Of a stretch of DNA of 64,000 bases, positions 9,019 to 20,605 are shown piece by piece. Under the pieces are notes generated by a model. It saw only the letters and a program-made list of their open reading frames with translations. It searched no databases and had not been told where the DNA came from. The stretch spans positions 124,001 through 188,000 of the forward strand of contig NZ_CP083952.1 in NCBI RefSeq assembly GCF_006442545.2. Reading direction: 5' to 3'. Each line of letters begins with the position of its first letter. Position 1 is the stretch's first letter. The stretch comes from Mesorhizobium sp. B2-1-8 (GTDB taxonomy: Bacteria > Pseudomonadota > Alphaproteobacteria > Rhizobiales > Rhizobiaceae). Made by a program: the position numbers and the translations under genes.

Positions 9019-9833
9019 GACGGCTTTGCCCCGCCCGGCCAGTTGTGCGTCTCGTCGGTGGCGTCGCGGCACCAGCGGAAGAACGCGTCATAGAGCAGCA
9101 TCCCCGCCCCCAGCTGTTCCAGATCGTCGCGGAACATGCGTGACAGGCCGAGCGAGGCGGCAAGGAATCCGGCGGCCTGGGGAACGAGATCGAGCCTGGC
9201 GGTGTCGGCCGCGCGCACGATCGTGGCAAGGCGGTCGAGTGCCTGGGATTCCAGCCCGAACTCCTCGATCATCGTGTCGAAGGTGCAGCGTTCGCCGCGG
9301 TGGCTCCAGAACACATTGTCGATGTCGAAGGGCACTGCCTGGAAGCGGTCGGCGACGGCAGGCACTTCGGCCGCCTCGACGAAAAGAAAGACCGCATGCG
9401 GATCGATGAAACGCCGGATCAGCCAGGGGCAGGCGATGCGGTCGACCTTGGGGCGAGCCCGCGTCACCCAGACGGTGCGGCCTTTTTCATCGCGGGACGG
9501 TATCTTGCCGGCGCGGACCAGAAGGCCCCCGGCATCGCGCCAGGCCTCGAAACCGCCTTCGAGGGACTCGGCGGCAACGCCCTGGTGCCGCAGCCATGCG
9601 GCCACGCCCTGCGAAAGCTTTTGCCCCCTCTGGCAGACGACGGCCACTTGACTGCCGGCAAGATCGTTTGCCCAGACCGAGACGGTTTTGAAGTTGCGCC
9701 GGTGCGAGGCCGGCAGTAGGCGCGGATCGGCGTCGTGATCGTCATCGATGCGGACATCGACGATCACAGGTGCGCCGGGCAGACCAATCAGACGGGATAG
9801 TTGCTGTACGGTGATAGCGGTTGTTGACGGCAT
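9015..9833 (-). CDS. chrB: ChrB-type chromate resistance protein with N-terminal rhodanese domain
   Basis: A 272-residue two-part protein. Residues about 5-125 form a rhodanese-like domain with VIVDVRID and the loop VVCQRGQKLSQG (Cys67 in the active-loop position). The rest is the ChrB C-terminal domain (VWVTRARPKVDRIACPWLIR; DAVFLF-type core; LYDAFFRWCRDA). ChrB proteins are chromate-responsive regulators or accessory proteins of chrBA operons. The ATG at 9833 has an AGGAGGTGG ribosome binding sequence a few bases upstream, and the longer frame to 9947 is not used. It is the first gene of the operon and overlaps chrA by ATGA. The rhodanese fusion is typical of many proteobacterial ChrB homologues. 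Confidence 0.9.
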   Translation of the reverse strand: MPSTTAITVQQLSRLIGLPGAPVIVDVRIDDDHDADPRLLPASHRRNFKTVSVWANDLAGSQVAVVCQRGQKLSQGVAAWLRHQGVAAESLEGGFEAWRDAGGLLVRAGKIPSRDEKGRTVWVTRARPKVDRIACPWLIRRFIDPHAVFLFVEAAEVPAVADRFQAVPFDIDNVFWSHRGERCTFDTMIEEFGLESQALDRLATIVRAADTARLDLVPQAAGFLAASLGLSRMFRDDLEQLGAGMLLYDAFFRWCRDATDETHNWPGGAKPS

Positions 9834-9980
9834 GGCGTCCACCTCCTGAACAAAGAAGCCTGGACGCGAACATTGGGCTGACGCCTCACGGGGTCGTCGC
9901 GATGCACCCCTTGGCATGATGGTGGAATTGTTGGGCGGGCTTGTCAAGGACGGAGCGTTCGCGGCCTACGACGTGAGGAC

Positions 9981-10055
9981 GGCGGCCTGATCGATCAGGC
10001 CGCCGGTGTTCGTTTATTTATCTGTGACCAGCCAGGAATAATCGATGATTATTCC
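9981..10055. terminator. two palindromes between chrB and the dehydratase
   Basis: Positions 9981-10004 are a perfect 24-base palindrome (GGCGGCCTGATC and its complement with no spacer), followed on the + strand by a T-rich run. Positions 10035-10055 are a perfect GGAATAATC-GAT-GATTATTCC inverted repeat. Both lie just beyond the stop of the leftward dehydratase gene, so they are plausible terminators for it, although the T-run is on the opposite side. Confidence 0.5.
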
Positions 10056-10064
10056 GGGGAAGAA

Positions 10065-11870
10065 TCAGTGATTGTCGCGAGGCACGCCCATGGTGTGCGC
10101 GACATCCTGGTATTTCACCGCCGGCTTCAGCACCATGCCGGCCGAGAACTGGTCGACCATGCCGCGCTGGATCTCCTGCCACGGCGTCTGGTGCTGGGGA
10201 TAATGATAGCCACCATCTTTCTCCAGTTCGGCGCGACGCCGGGTGATTTCGTCGTCGCTGACGAGGATATTCGCGGTGCCTTTCCGCAGGTCGATGCGGA
10301 CGCGGTCACCGGTCTTGAGCAGCGCCAGGCCGCCGCCGACGGCGGCTTCCGGCGAGGCGTTGAGGATCGACGGCGAGCCCGACGTGCCGGACTGGCGGCC
10401 GTCGCCGATGCAGGCCAGCGCGTGGATACCCTTCTTGATAAGGTAGGCCGGCGGCTGCATGTTGACGACCTCGGCGCCGCCTGGATAGCCGACGGGGCCG
10501 GCGCCGCGCATGAACAGGATGGTGTGCTCGTCGATGCCTTGCGCCGGATCGTCGATGCGGGCGTGGTAATCCTCCGGGCCGTCGAAGACCATGGCGTTGC
10601 CCTCGAAGGCTTCCGGATCGTTCGGGTTGGACAGATAGCGCTCGCGGAATTCCGGCGAGATGCCGCTCATCTTCATGATCGCCGAATCGAACAGATTGCC
10701 CTTGAAGTTGATGAAGCCGGCATTGGCCTTCAGCGGCTCGGCCACGGTGCGGATGACGTCGGTGTTCTCGTTGGCGACCCCCTCGCAGTTGGCACCGATC
10801 GACTTGCCGTTGACGGTCAGGGCATCGGGATGCGGCAGCATTCCGGCCTTCATCAGTTCGGCCACCACGGCGGGTACGCCGCCGGCGTGGTGATAGTCTT
10901 CGCCGAGATATTCACCCGACGGCTGCAGGTTGACGATGAGCGGCACATTGAGGCCGACCTTCTGCCAGTCGTCATTGTCGAGCGGTACGCCGAGATGGCG
11001 GGCAATCGCATTGAGATGGATCGGCGCGTTGGTGGAGCCGCCGATCGCCGAATTGACGACGATGGCGTTTTCGAAGGCCGCGCGAGTCATGATGTCGGAC
11101 GGTTTCAGGTCCTCGTGCACCATGTCGACGATGCGCTTTCCGGTCTCGTAGGCGATCTGGCCACGTTCGCGGTACGGCGCCGGGATGGCGGCCGAACCGG
11201 GCAGTTGCATGCCGAGCGCCTCGGCCAGCGAATTCATCGTGGTGGCGGTGCCCATCGTGTTGCAGTAGCCCGTGGACGGCGCCGAGGAGGCGACGATGTC
11301 CATGAACTCGTCATAGTCGATTTCGCCGGCCGACAGGCGCTGGCGCGATTCCCACACGATGGTGCCCGAGCCGGTGCGCTTGCCCTTGTGCCAACCATTG
11401 AGCATCGGGCCGACCGACAGCGCGATGGCCGGGATGTTGACGGTCGCCGCCGCCATCAGCAAGGCGGGCGTGGTCTTGTCGCAGCCGATGGTCAGCACGA
11501 CGCCGTCGAGCGGATAGCCATAGAGCACCTCGACCAGGCCGAGATAAGCGAGGTTGCGGTCAAGTGCCGCGGTCGGCCGCTTGCCGGTCTCCTGGATCGG
11601 ATGACAGGGGAATTCGAAAGGAATGCCGCCCATCGAGACGATGCCTTCGCGCACGCGCTTGGCGAGCTCGATGTGGTGCCGGTTGCAAGGCGAGAGATCG
11701 GAGCCCGTCTGGGCAATGCCGATCAGCGGCTTGCCCGACATCAGCTCGGCGCGTGTCAGTCCGTAATTCAGGTAGCGCTCGAGATAGAGCGCCGTCATTC
11801 CCGGATTGTCGGGATTGTCGAACCACTCCTGCGAGCGGAACTTTTTCTTTTTCGTGGGGGCGCCGGCCAT
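10065..11870 (-). CDS. IlvD/Edd-family sugar-acid dehydratase
   Basis: A 601-residue member of the dihydroxy-acid/phosphogluconate dehydratase family. Iron-sulfur and Mg-binding signatures are present: [34 protein letters not shown] and AIGGSTNAP. The N-terminus ([20 protein letters not shown] and [20 protein letters not shown]) resembles the pentonate (arabonate or xylonate) dehydratase branch more than IlvD, and a genuine ilvD lies at 53375-55219. Expected reaction: dehydration of an aldonic acid to its 2-keto-3-deoxy form. The ATG at 11870 is chosen by its GGAG spacing; 11873 is equally possible. No sugar dehydrogenase or transporter flanks it, so the substrate is unassigned. Confidence 0.85.
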   Translation of the reverse strand: MAGAPTKKKKFRSQEWFDNPDNPGMTALYLERYLNYGLTRAELMSGKPLIGIAQTGSDLSPCNRHHIELAKRVREGIVSMGGIPFEFPCHPIQETGKRPTAALDRNLAYLGLVEVLYGYPLDGVVLTIGCDKTTPALLMAAATVNIPAIALSVGPMLNGWHKGKRTGSGTIVWESRQRLSAGEIDYDEFMDIVASSAPSTGYCNTMGTATTMNSLAEALGMQLPGSAAIPAPYRERGQIAYETGKRIVDMVHEDLKPSDIMTRAAFENAIVVNSAIGGSTNAPIHLNAIARHLGVPLDNDDWQKVGLNVPLIVNLQPSGEYLGEDYHHAGGVPAVVAELMKAGMLPHPDALTVNGKSIGANCEGVANENTDVIRTVAEPLKANAGFINFKGNLFDSAIMKMSGISPEFRERYLSNPNDPEAFEGNAMVFDGPEDYHARIDDPAQGIDEHTILFMRGAGPVGYPGGAEVVNMQPPAYLIKKGIHALACIGDGRQSGTSGSPSILNASPEAAVGGGLALLKTGDRVRIDLRKGTANILVSDDEITRRRAELEKDGGYHYPQHQTPWQEIQRGMVDQFSAGMVLKPAVKYQDVAHTMGVPRDNH

Positions 11871-12021
11871 CATGGTCTCCGTATTTGTATGACAAATCGA
11901 TATGACAACGCGCGGATGCAGGCAAGGGGCACGCGTGATCTGAATCCCGACTTTGGTGCGATAGACAGCTATCGAGCCGCGCGCTACGACCAATCCGACA
12001 TCGGCGATCGGGGAGGTTTAG

Positions 12022-12471
12022 ATGGCTTTGGTGATCGAGGGCGAGGAACGTATCGCCGCACCCGTGCAGAAAGTGTGGGAAGCGCTGAATGACCCAACCG
12101 TGCTGAAGGACGCCATTCCGGGCTGCAAGAGCCTGGAAATGAAATCGGCGACCGAGATGGCGGCAACGGTGGTGCTGAAGATCGGGCCGATCAAGGCGAC
12201 CTTCAACGGCGAAGTGACGCTGAAAAATCTCAAGCCGCCGCATGCCTATACCATCCAGGGCGAAGGCAAGGGTGGCATCGCCGGCTTCGCCAAGGGCGGC
12301 GCCGACGTCACCCTCACCGCCGACGGGCCGGACGCGACGGTCCTCAAATATGCCGCCAAGGCAGAAGTCGGCGGCAAGATCGCGCAGCTCGGCAGCCGGC
12401 TGATCGAATCGACATCGAAGAAACTGGCCGGACAGTTCTTTTCGGCATTCGGCGAAAAAGTCGGCGGCTGA
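12022..12471 (+). CDS. CoxG-like SRPBCC family protein
   Basis: A 149-residue protein of the carbon monoxide dehydrogenase subunit G (CoxG) type in the START/SRPBCC lipid-binding fold. It begins MALVIEGEERIAAPVQKVWE and has the family-typical DPTVLKDAIPGCKSLE and AAKAEVGGKIAQLGSRLIES. CoxG in Oligotropha is thought to anchor or help mature CO dehydrogenase. Here no coxSML molybdo-flavo-iron-sulfur subunits are adjacent, so CO oxidation should not be inferred. It is divergent from the sugar-acid dehydratase (150-base gap) and convergent with apbC. The start is clear, with GGGGAGG upstream. Confidence 0.85.
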   Translation: MALVIEGEERIAAPVQKVWEALNDPTVLKDAIPGCKSLEMKSATEMAATVVLKIGPIKATFNGEVTLKNLKPPHAYTIQGEGKGGIAGFAKGGADVTLTADGPDATVLKYAAKAEVGGKIAQLGSRLIESTSKKLAGQFFSAFGEKVGG

Positions 12472-12487
12472 TTCTTCCCGTGAGGGA

Positions 12488-13657
<1,170 letters not shown>

Positions 13658-13802
13658 GGCTGTTATTCCCTGGCGTTCGGCTGCAGCTCACATAGTGCAG
13701 AACGCGGACGGCTCCAAGCGTCAGGCGTATGGCGGTCGTCAAGCGGCCTGGGTGACCTATTTCCATGACCAGAGGGAATGACAGCCAGGAAAGGAGACGA
13801 TC

Positions 13803-14180
13803 ATGCTTGAAAACAGCAACGCAACGGCCAATCTCGCGGTCAGGGACCTGGCCAAGGCAAAGGCTTTCTATGAGGGGACGCTCGGCCTGAAACAGGTGCA
13901 CGATGAGGGCGGCGAACTGATCGTGTACAAAAGCGGCGACACCACCATCAATGTCTATCGCTCCCAATTCGCCGGAACCAACAAGGCGACAGCGGTGACG
14001 TGGACGGTCGGCGACGCGATCGGCACCGTCGTCGCCGCGCTGAAATCGAAGGGCGTCGTCTTTGAACACTACGAAATGCCCGGTTTGACGCTGGAAGGTG
14101 ATGTCCATGTCGGACAGGGTATGAGGGTCGCTTGGTTCAAGGATCCGGACGGCAACATCCTGAATCTCGTCGACAGGTAG
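13803..14180 (+). CDS. VOC-superfamily (glyoxalase/dioxygenase-fold) protein
   Basis: A 125-residue single-domain vicinal-oxygen-chelate protein. It shows the paired beta-alpha-beta-beta-beta pattern, beginning ATANLAVRDLAKAKAFYEGT and ending VAWFKDPDGNILNLVDR, the usual family close. Members include glyoxalase I, extradiol dioxygenases and antibiotic-binding proteins, and nothing here settles the substrate. The start has AGGAAAGGAG just upstream. It is a single gene between apbC (divergent) and the LysR regulator. Confidence 0.85.
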   Translation: MLENSNATANLAVRDLAKAKAFYEGTLGLKQVHDEGGELIVYKSGDTTINVYRSQFAGTNKATAVTWTVGDAIGTVVAALKSKGVVFEHYEMPGLTLEGDVHVGQGMRVAWFKDPDGNILNLVDR

Positions 14181-14275
14181 TTTTTTGCGATTGCGCAATG
14201 GCTGGGGGCGGCACGATTGTCGGCGGTAGCAGCAACCATCTGGCGCGGCGCCACTGCGCCGGATAGCTTCCGCCA

Positions 14276-15175
14276 ATGATCGACAAGCTGGAATTCTTCA
14301 TCGCACTGGCCAGGGAAGAGCATTTCGGCCGCGCCGCGGAAGTGTGCGGCGTCACCCAGCCGACGCTGTCGGCCGGCATCAAGCAACTGGAAGGCCAGCT
14401 CGGCGTCATGCTGGTACTGCGCGGCTCGCGCTTTCAGGGGCTGACGCCGGAGGGCAAGCAGGTGTTGGTCTGGGCGCGCCGCATCGTTGGCGACTCCAGG
14501 ACCATGCGCGAGGAGATGCGGGCGGCGCGCCACGGCCTCTCAGGCCGCATCCGCATCGCCGCCATCCCGACGGCGCTCGCCATGGTGGCGCGGCTGACGA
14601 CGCCGTTTCGCGAAAAGCATCCGGGCGTCACTTTTTCAGTATTGTCGCGCACCTCGATCGAAGTACTGTCGCTGCTGGGCAATTTCGATGTCGATGCCGG
14701 CATCACCTATCTCGACAACGAACCGCTGGGACGGGTGACCAGCGTGCCGCTCTATGACGAGCGCTACCAGTTGATCACCGCTATCGGCAATCCCTATTCC
14801 GACCGCGACAAAGTGACATGGGCGGAGATCAGCCATTTGCCGCTGTGCCTTCTGACCCCGGACATGCAGAACCGCCGCATCATCGACCAGCATCTGGCCG
14901 AGGCCGGCGTGCAGGTGCGGCCGACACTGGAATCGAACTCGATGATCGTGCTGTTCTCGCACATCCGGACCGGCAAATGGTCGTCGATCATGCCGCTCAA
15001 CCTTGCGGAAACATTCGGTTTTTCCGAACCGATCCGAGCCATCCCGATTGTCGAGCCCGATGCCAGCCACACAGTTGGCCTGGTGGCCGCGCCGCGCGAG
15101 CCGCATACGCCGCTGGTGCAGGCGCTGCTGGACGAGGCGATGGCGCTGGCAGACGATTTCCGCGCCCATCGCTAG
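14276..15175 (+). CDS. LysR-family regulator of the formate dehydrogenase operon (inferred)
   Basis: A 299-residue LysR-type transcription factor. Residues 1-60 form the winged helix-turn-helix (LEFFIALAREEHFGRAAEVC and TQPTLSAGIKQLEGQLG), followed by a linker and a periplasmic-binding-like effector domain of about 200 residues beginning ISGRIRIAAIP-type (GLSGRIRIAAIPTALAMVAR). It lies directly upstream of fdsG on the same strand with a 194-base gap that contains a T-N11-A palindrome, the normal LysR operator pattern. Regulators in this position in other fds operons are called FdsR, and I infer the same role with formate or a related metabolite as effector. The start codon has no close upstream rival. 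Confidence 0.85.
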   Translation: MIDKLEFFIALAREEHFGRAAEVCGVTQPTLSAGIKQLEGQLGVMLVLRGSRFQGLTPEGKQVLVWARRIVGDSRTMREEMRAARHGLSGRIRIAAIPTALAMVARLTTPFREKHPGVTFSVLSRTSIEVLSLLGNFDVDAGITYLDNEPLGRVTSVPLYDERYQLITAIGNPYSDRDKVTWAEISHLPLCLLTPDMQNRRIIDQHLAEAGVQVRPTLESNSMIVLFSHIRTGKWSSIMPLNLAETFGFSEPIRAIPIVEPDASHTVGLVAAPREPHTPLVQALLDEAMALADDFRAHR

Positions 15176-15202
15176 GCTAGAGAATGGAGGCTGAGCGTTG
15201 TC

Positions 15203-15219
15203 GATAGAAAATTTCTATC
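15203..15219. promoter_or_regulatory. LysR-type operator upstream of fdsG
   Basis: GATAGAAA-A-TTTCTATC is a perfect 8+8 inverted repeat about one base wide at its centre. It contains T-N11-A (15205 and 15217) and the ATAG-N7-CTAT arrangement. It lies 27 bases after the LysR gene and about 150 bases before fdsG, in the right place for activation of the fds operon. Confidence 0.65.
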
Positions 15220-15369
15220 AAACGACGGGACAGCTTTATTGATCTCGGGGGTTTCCTCTGATTTCGTAAGGACTTAGCGATATTGCGCCCTGTGCATGTC
15301 GTTACCCCAAAACCGCTCTATATCTTGGGGTGACATATATCGGGCCGCCATGACCAGGGAGGGCGCTGC

Positions 15370-15845
15370 ATGACCGTGCAGCCTGCAAGTACCGAGATCG
15401 CGTCGCGCATTGCGGCGATCATCGAGGAGTTGAAGGACCTCGAAGGTCCGTTGCTGCCGATCCTGCACGGCATCCAGGAAGAGTTCGGCCATGTGCCGCA
15501 GGCCTCGCTGCCGGTCATCGCCGACGGGCTGAACCTCTCCAGGGCCGAAGTGCACGGCGTCGTCAGCTTCTATCACGATTTCCGTGCCCGGCCGGCCGGC
15601 CGGCACGTGCTGAAGCTCTGCCAGGCGGAAGCCTGCCAGTCGATGGGCTCGGACGCCGTCGCCGCCAGGGTCAAGCAGTTGCTCGGCATCGATTTCCATG
15701 AGACCACGCATGACGGATCGGTTACGCTGGAGCCGGTCTATTGTCTCGGGCTGTGTGCCTGTTCGCCGTCGGCTATGCTGGACGGCGAGGTGATCGGACG
15801 GCTCGATGACGAGAAGATCGACGAGATCGTCGCCGAGGTGCGCTC

Positions 15846-15849
<4 letters not shown>
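15370..15849 (+). CDS. fdsG: NAD-dependent formate dehydrogenase gamma subunit
   Basis: A 159-residue NuoE-like subunit carrying one 2Fe-2S cluster, with cysteines in LCQAEACQSMG and YCLGLCACSP. It passes electrons within the soluble cytosolic formate dehydrogenase complex that oxidises formate to CO2 with NAD+. The N-terminal helical part (LLPILHGIQEEFGHVPQASL) is typical of the thioredoxin-like NuoE family. Its stop overlaps the fdsB start (ATGA), showing translational coupling. It is the first structural gene after the regulator and the T-N11-A palindrome. Confidence 0.95.
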
Positions 15850-17402
<1,553 letters not shown>

Positions 17403-17412
17403 GAGCTGGCAG

Positions 17413-20325
17413 ATGAACATCAAGGCCGACTTCCCGACGCTCATCGAAGAACTCGATTACGGAACTCCGCAGTCGAAGGCCGAGAAGCAGGTCACGCTGA
17501 CCGTCGATGGCCGCAGCATCAGCGTGCCGGAAGGCACGTCGATCATGCGTGCGGCGATGGAAGGCGGGGTGGAGATTCCGAAGCTCTGCGCCACCGACAT
17601 GCTGGACTCCTTCGGTTCCTGCCGCGTCTGCCTCGTCGAGATCGAAGGGCGCGGCGGCACGCCGGCCTCCTGCACGACGCCAGTCGGCGAAGGCATGGTG
17701 GTGCGCACGCAATCGGACAGGCTCGACGCCATCCGCCGCGGCGTCATGGAACTCTACGTCTCCGACCATCCGACCGGCTGGAACGAGAAGGCGGGAACCG
17801 GCGCCAGCGAGTTCGATGTGGTGGCGAAGTCCGTCGGCCTGACCGAAAACCGCTACGGCGTCGAGGGCCGCAACCACGTCAAGGAAGAAAATGGCGTCGC
17901 GCCCGGCCATGGCTCGCTTGCGGTCGACTACATCGCCCGCGATGAATCCAACCCCTATTTCACCTACGATCCGGCTCAGTGCATCGTCTGTTCGCGCTGC
18001 GTGCGCGCCTGCGAAGAGGTGCAAGGCACTTTCGCGCTGACCATCGAGGGCCGCGGCTTCGAATCGCGCATGGTCGCCGGCATGCACGAGGACTTCATTG
18101 CCTCGGAATGCGTCTCCTGCGGCGCCTGCGTGCAGGCCTGCCCGACCGATGCGCTGCGCGAGAAAACCGTGCTCGAAAAGGGCCTGCCGGAGCGCTCGGC
18201 CGTGACCACCTGCGCCTATTGCGGCGTCGGCTGCTCGTTCAAGGCCGAAGTGAAGGGCGACGAGGTCATCCGCATGATGCCCTACAAGGAGGGCATGGCC
18301 AACCACGGCCATTCCTGCGTCAAGGGTCGCTTCGCCTATGGCTACGCCACCCACAAGGACCGCATCCTGTCGCCGATGATCCGGGAAAAGGTCAGCGATC
18401 CCTGGCGCGAGGTGAGCTGGGAAGAGGCGATCGCCCACACGGCCAAGGAATTCCGGCGCATCCAGTACCAGTACGGCCGCACCGCGATCGGCGGCATCAC
18501 CTCCTCGCGCTGCACGAATGAGGAGACCTATCTCGTCCAGAAGCTGGTGCGGCAAGGCTTCCGCAACAACAATGTCGACACCTGCGCACGCGTCTGCCAT
18601 TCGCCGACCGGCTATGGGCTCGGCCAGACCTACGGCACCTCGGCCGGCACGCAGGATTTCGATTCCGTCGAATTCACCGACGTCGCCGTCATCATCGGCG
18701 CCAATCCGGCTTCGGCGCACCCGGTGTTCGCCTCGCGGCTGAAGAAGCGGCTGCGCCAGGGCGCAAAGCTGATCGTGCTCGATCCGCGCCGCACCGAGAT
18801 GGTCAAGTCGGCGCATGTCGAAGCCGATTACCATTTGCCGCTGAAGCCCGGCACCAATGTCGCCGTGCTGACGTCGCTGGCGCATGTCATCGTCACCGAG
18901 GGGCTTTTCGACGAAGCCTTCATCCGCGAGCGCTGCGACTGGGCGGAATTCCAGGACTGGGCGTCCTTCGTCGCCCTGCCGGAAAACAGCCCCGAAACCG
19001 TGGGCAAGCTGTCGGGCGTCGATCCCGAGCTGATCCGCGGTGCGGCGCGCCTCTACGCCAAGGGCGGCAATGGCGCGATCTATTACGGCCTCGGCGTCAC
19101 CGAGCACAGCCAGGGCTCGACCACGGTGATGGCGATCGCCAACCTCGCAATGGCCACCGGCAATATCGGCCGCCCGGGTGTCGGCGTGAACCCGCTGCGC
19201 GGCCAGAACAACGTGCAAGGCTCGTGCGACATGGGCTCGTTCCCGCATGAGCTGCCGGGCTACCGGCACATTTCGGGCGACGCGGTGCGCGACATCTATG
19301 AGAGCCTATGGGGCGTGAAGCTGGACGACGAACCCGGCCTGCGCATCCCCAACATGCTGGATGCCGCCGTCGACGGATCGTTCAAGGGCATCTACATCCA
19401 GGGCGAGGACATCCTGCAGTCCGATCCCGACACCAAGCACGTCGCCGCCGGCCTTGCCGCGATGGAATGCGTGGTCGTGCACGACCTCTTCCTCAACGAG
19501 ACGGCGAACTACGCGCATGTCTTCCTGCCGGGATCGACCTTCCTCGAGAAGGACGGCACCTTCACCAATGCCGAGCGCCGCATCAACATGGTGCGCAAGG
19601 TGCTGGAGCCGAAGGCGCGCTACGCCGATTGGGAGGCGACGCAGGAGCTCGCCCGCGCGATCGGTCTCGACTGGAACTATACGCATCCGTCCGAAATCAT
19701 GGACGAAATCGCCAAGACGACGCCAAGCTTCGCCAATGTCTCCTTCGAACTGCTCGACCGGGTCGGCTCCGTGCAATGGCCCTGCAACGACAAGGCACCG
19801 CTCGGCACGCCGATCATGCATGTCGACGGCTTCGTGCGCGGCAAGGGCAAGTTCATCCGCACCGAATATGTGGCGACGGACGAAAGGACCGGACCGCGCT
19901 TCCCGCTGCTGCTGACCACCGGCCGCATTCTCAGCCAGTACAATGTCGGCGCGCAGACACGGCGCACCGAGAATGTCATGTGGCACTCCGAGGACCGGCT
20001 GGAAATCCATCCGCACGACGCGGAAAACCGCGGCCTGCATGATGGCGACTGGGTGCGGCTGACCAGCCGTTCGGGCGAAACGACGCTGCGCGCGCTGATC
20101 ACCGACCGGGTGTCGCCGGGCGTGGTCTACACGACCTTCCACCATCCCGACACGCAGGCCAACGTCATCACCACGGACTTCTCCGACTGGGCGACCAATT
20201 GTCCGGAATACAAGGTGACCGCGGTGCAGGTCGGCGCTTCCAACGGCCCGTCGGAATGGCAGCGCGACTATGACGAACAGGCCAAGCAGAGCCGCCGCAT
20301 CGCTCCGCTGCAGGCGGCGGAGTAG
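17413..20325 (+). CDS. fdsA: formate dehydrogenase catalytic alpha subunit
   Basis: A 970-residue molybdenum bis-MGD enzyme. The N-terminus has a 2Fe-2S ferredoxin-like domain (CRVCLVEIEG), then two 4Fe-4S clusters (CIVCSRCVRACEEVQG and CVSCGACVQACPTDAL), then the 4Fe-4S site of the catalytic core (CAYCGVGCSFKAEV). The Mo ligand is cysteine in DTCARVCHSPTGYGLG, not selenocysteine. The C-terminal dinucleotide-binding domain begins near RFPLLLTTGRILSQYN. It oxidises formate to CO2 in the cytosol as part of FdsABG. The ribosome binding sequence AGGAG precedes the ATG. A palindromic repeat separates it from fdhD. Confidence 0.96.
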   Translation: MNIKADFPTLIEELDYGTPQSKAEKQVTLTVDGRSISVPEGTSIMRAAMEGGVEIPKLCATDMLDSFGSCRVCLVEIEGRGGTPASCTTPVGEGMVVRTQSDRLDAIRRGVMELYVSDHPTGWNEKAGTGASEFDVVAKSVGLTENRYGVEGRNHVKEENGVAPGHGSLAVDYIARDESNPYFTYDPAQCIVCSRCVRACEEVQGTFALTIEGRGFESRMVAGMHEDFIASECVSCGACVQACPTDALREKTVLEKGLPERSAVTTCAYCGVGCSFKAEVKGDEVIRMMPYKEGMANHGHSCVKGRFAYGYATHKDRILSPMIREKVSDPWREVSWEEAIAHTAKEFRRIQYQYGRTAIGGITSSRCTNEETYLVQKLVRQGFRNNNVDTCARVCHSPTGYGLGQTYGTSAGTQDFDSVEFTDVAVIIGANPASAHPVFASRLKKRLRQGAKLIVLDPRRTEMVKSAHVEADYHLPLKPGTNVAVLTSLAHVIVTEGLFDEAFIRERCDWAEFQDWASFVALPENSPETVGKLSGVDPELIRGAARLYAKGGNGAIYYGLGVTEHSQGSTTVMAIANLAMATGNIGRPGVGVNPLRGQNNVQGSCDMGSFPHELPGYRHISGDAVRDIYESLWGVKLDDEPGLRIPNMLDAAVDGSFKGIYIQGEDILQSDPDTKHVAAGLAAMECVVVHDLFLNETANYAHVFLPGSTFLEKDGTFTNAERRINMVRKVLEPKARYADWEATQELARAIGLDWNYTHPSEIMDEIAKTTPSFANVSFELLDRVGSVQWPCNDKAPLGTPIMHVDGFVRGKGKFIRTEYVATDERTGPRFPLLLTTGRILSQYNVGAQTRRTENVMWHSEDRLEIHPHDAENRGLHDGDWVRLTSRSGETTLRALITDRVSPGVVYTTFHHPDTQANVITTDFSDWATNCPEYKVTAVQVGASNGPSEWQRDYDEQAKQSRRIAPLQAAE

Positions 20326-20375
20326 CTGTGTCGAGGCATTCGACAACAAGAGCTTCAATCTTGACGGCTGATCGA

Positions 20376-20517
20376 CCCCCACTCCGTCGAGCTTCGCTCG
20401 ACACCTCTCCCCCGATCGACGGGGGAGAGGAAAGGCGCGCGCTTTTGCCGGGAGGCACCCTTCCTCTCCCTCCGGAGGGGAGAGAGGTGGCGCTGCGAAG
20501 CAGCGACGGAGTGGGGG
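20376..20517. repeat. palindromic intergenic repeat inside the fds operon
   Basis: This 142-base element has perfect terminal inverted repeats (CCCCCACTCCGTCG and its complement) and contains two internal hairpins, CCTCTCCCCC/GGGGGAGAGG at 20404-20430 and CCTCTCCCT/AGGGGAGAGG around 20463-20487. It fills most of the fdsA-fdhD gap. It resembles rhizobial RIME-type elements. Confidence 0.8.
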
Positions 20518-20605
20518 ATGGCCTGGGAGAACAATCGCCGATTGAAGCAAGAAACCTTCAGCGCTTCCTGAGCGAAATGGCCGGCAGGCCAAAGGTTGGC
20601 GCCTC

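Noticed and set aside
10068..12092. Long open frames antisense to real genes (here 674 codons, also 17368-19269, 41895-43904, 50829-51824 on the - strand)
   Set aside because: They run opposite well-identified genes, have low-complexity Arg/Gly/Asp-rich composition and no family motifs. High GC at third codon positions explains them.
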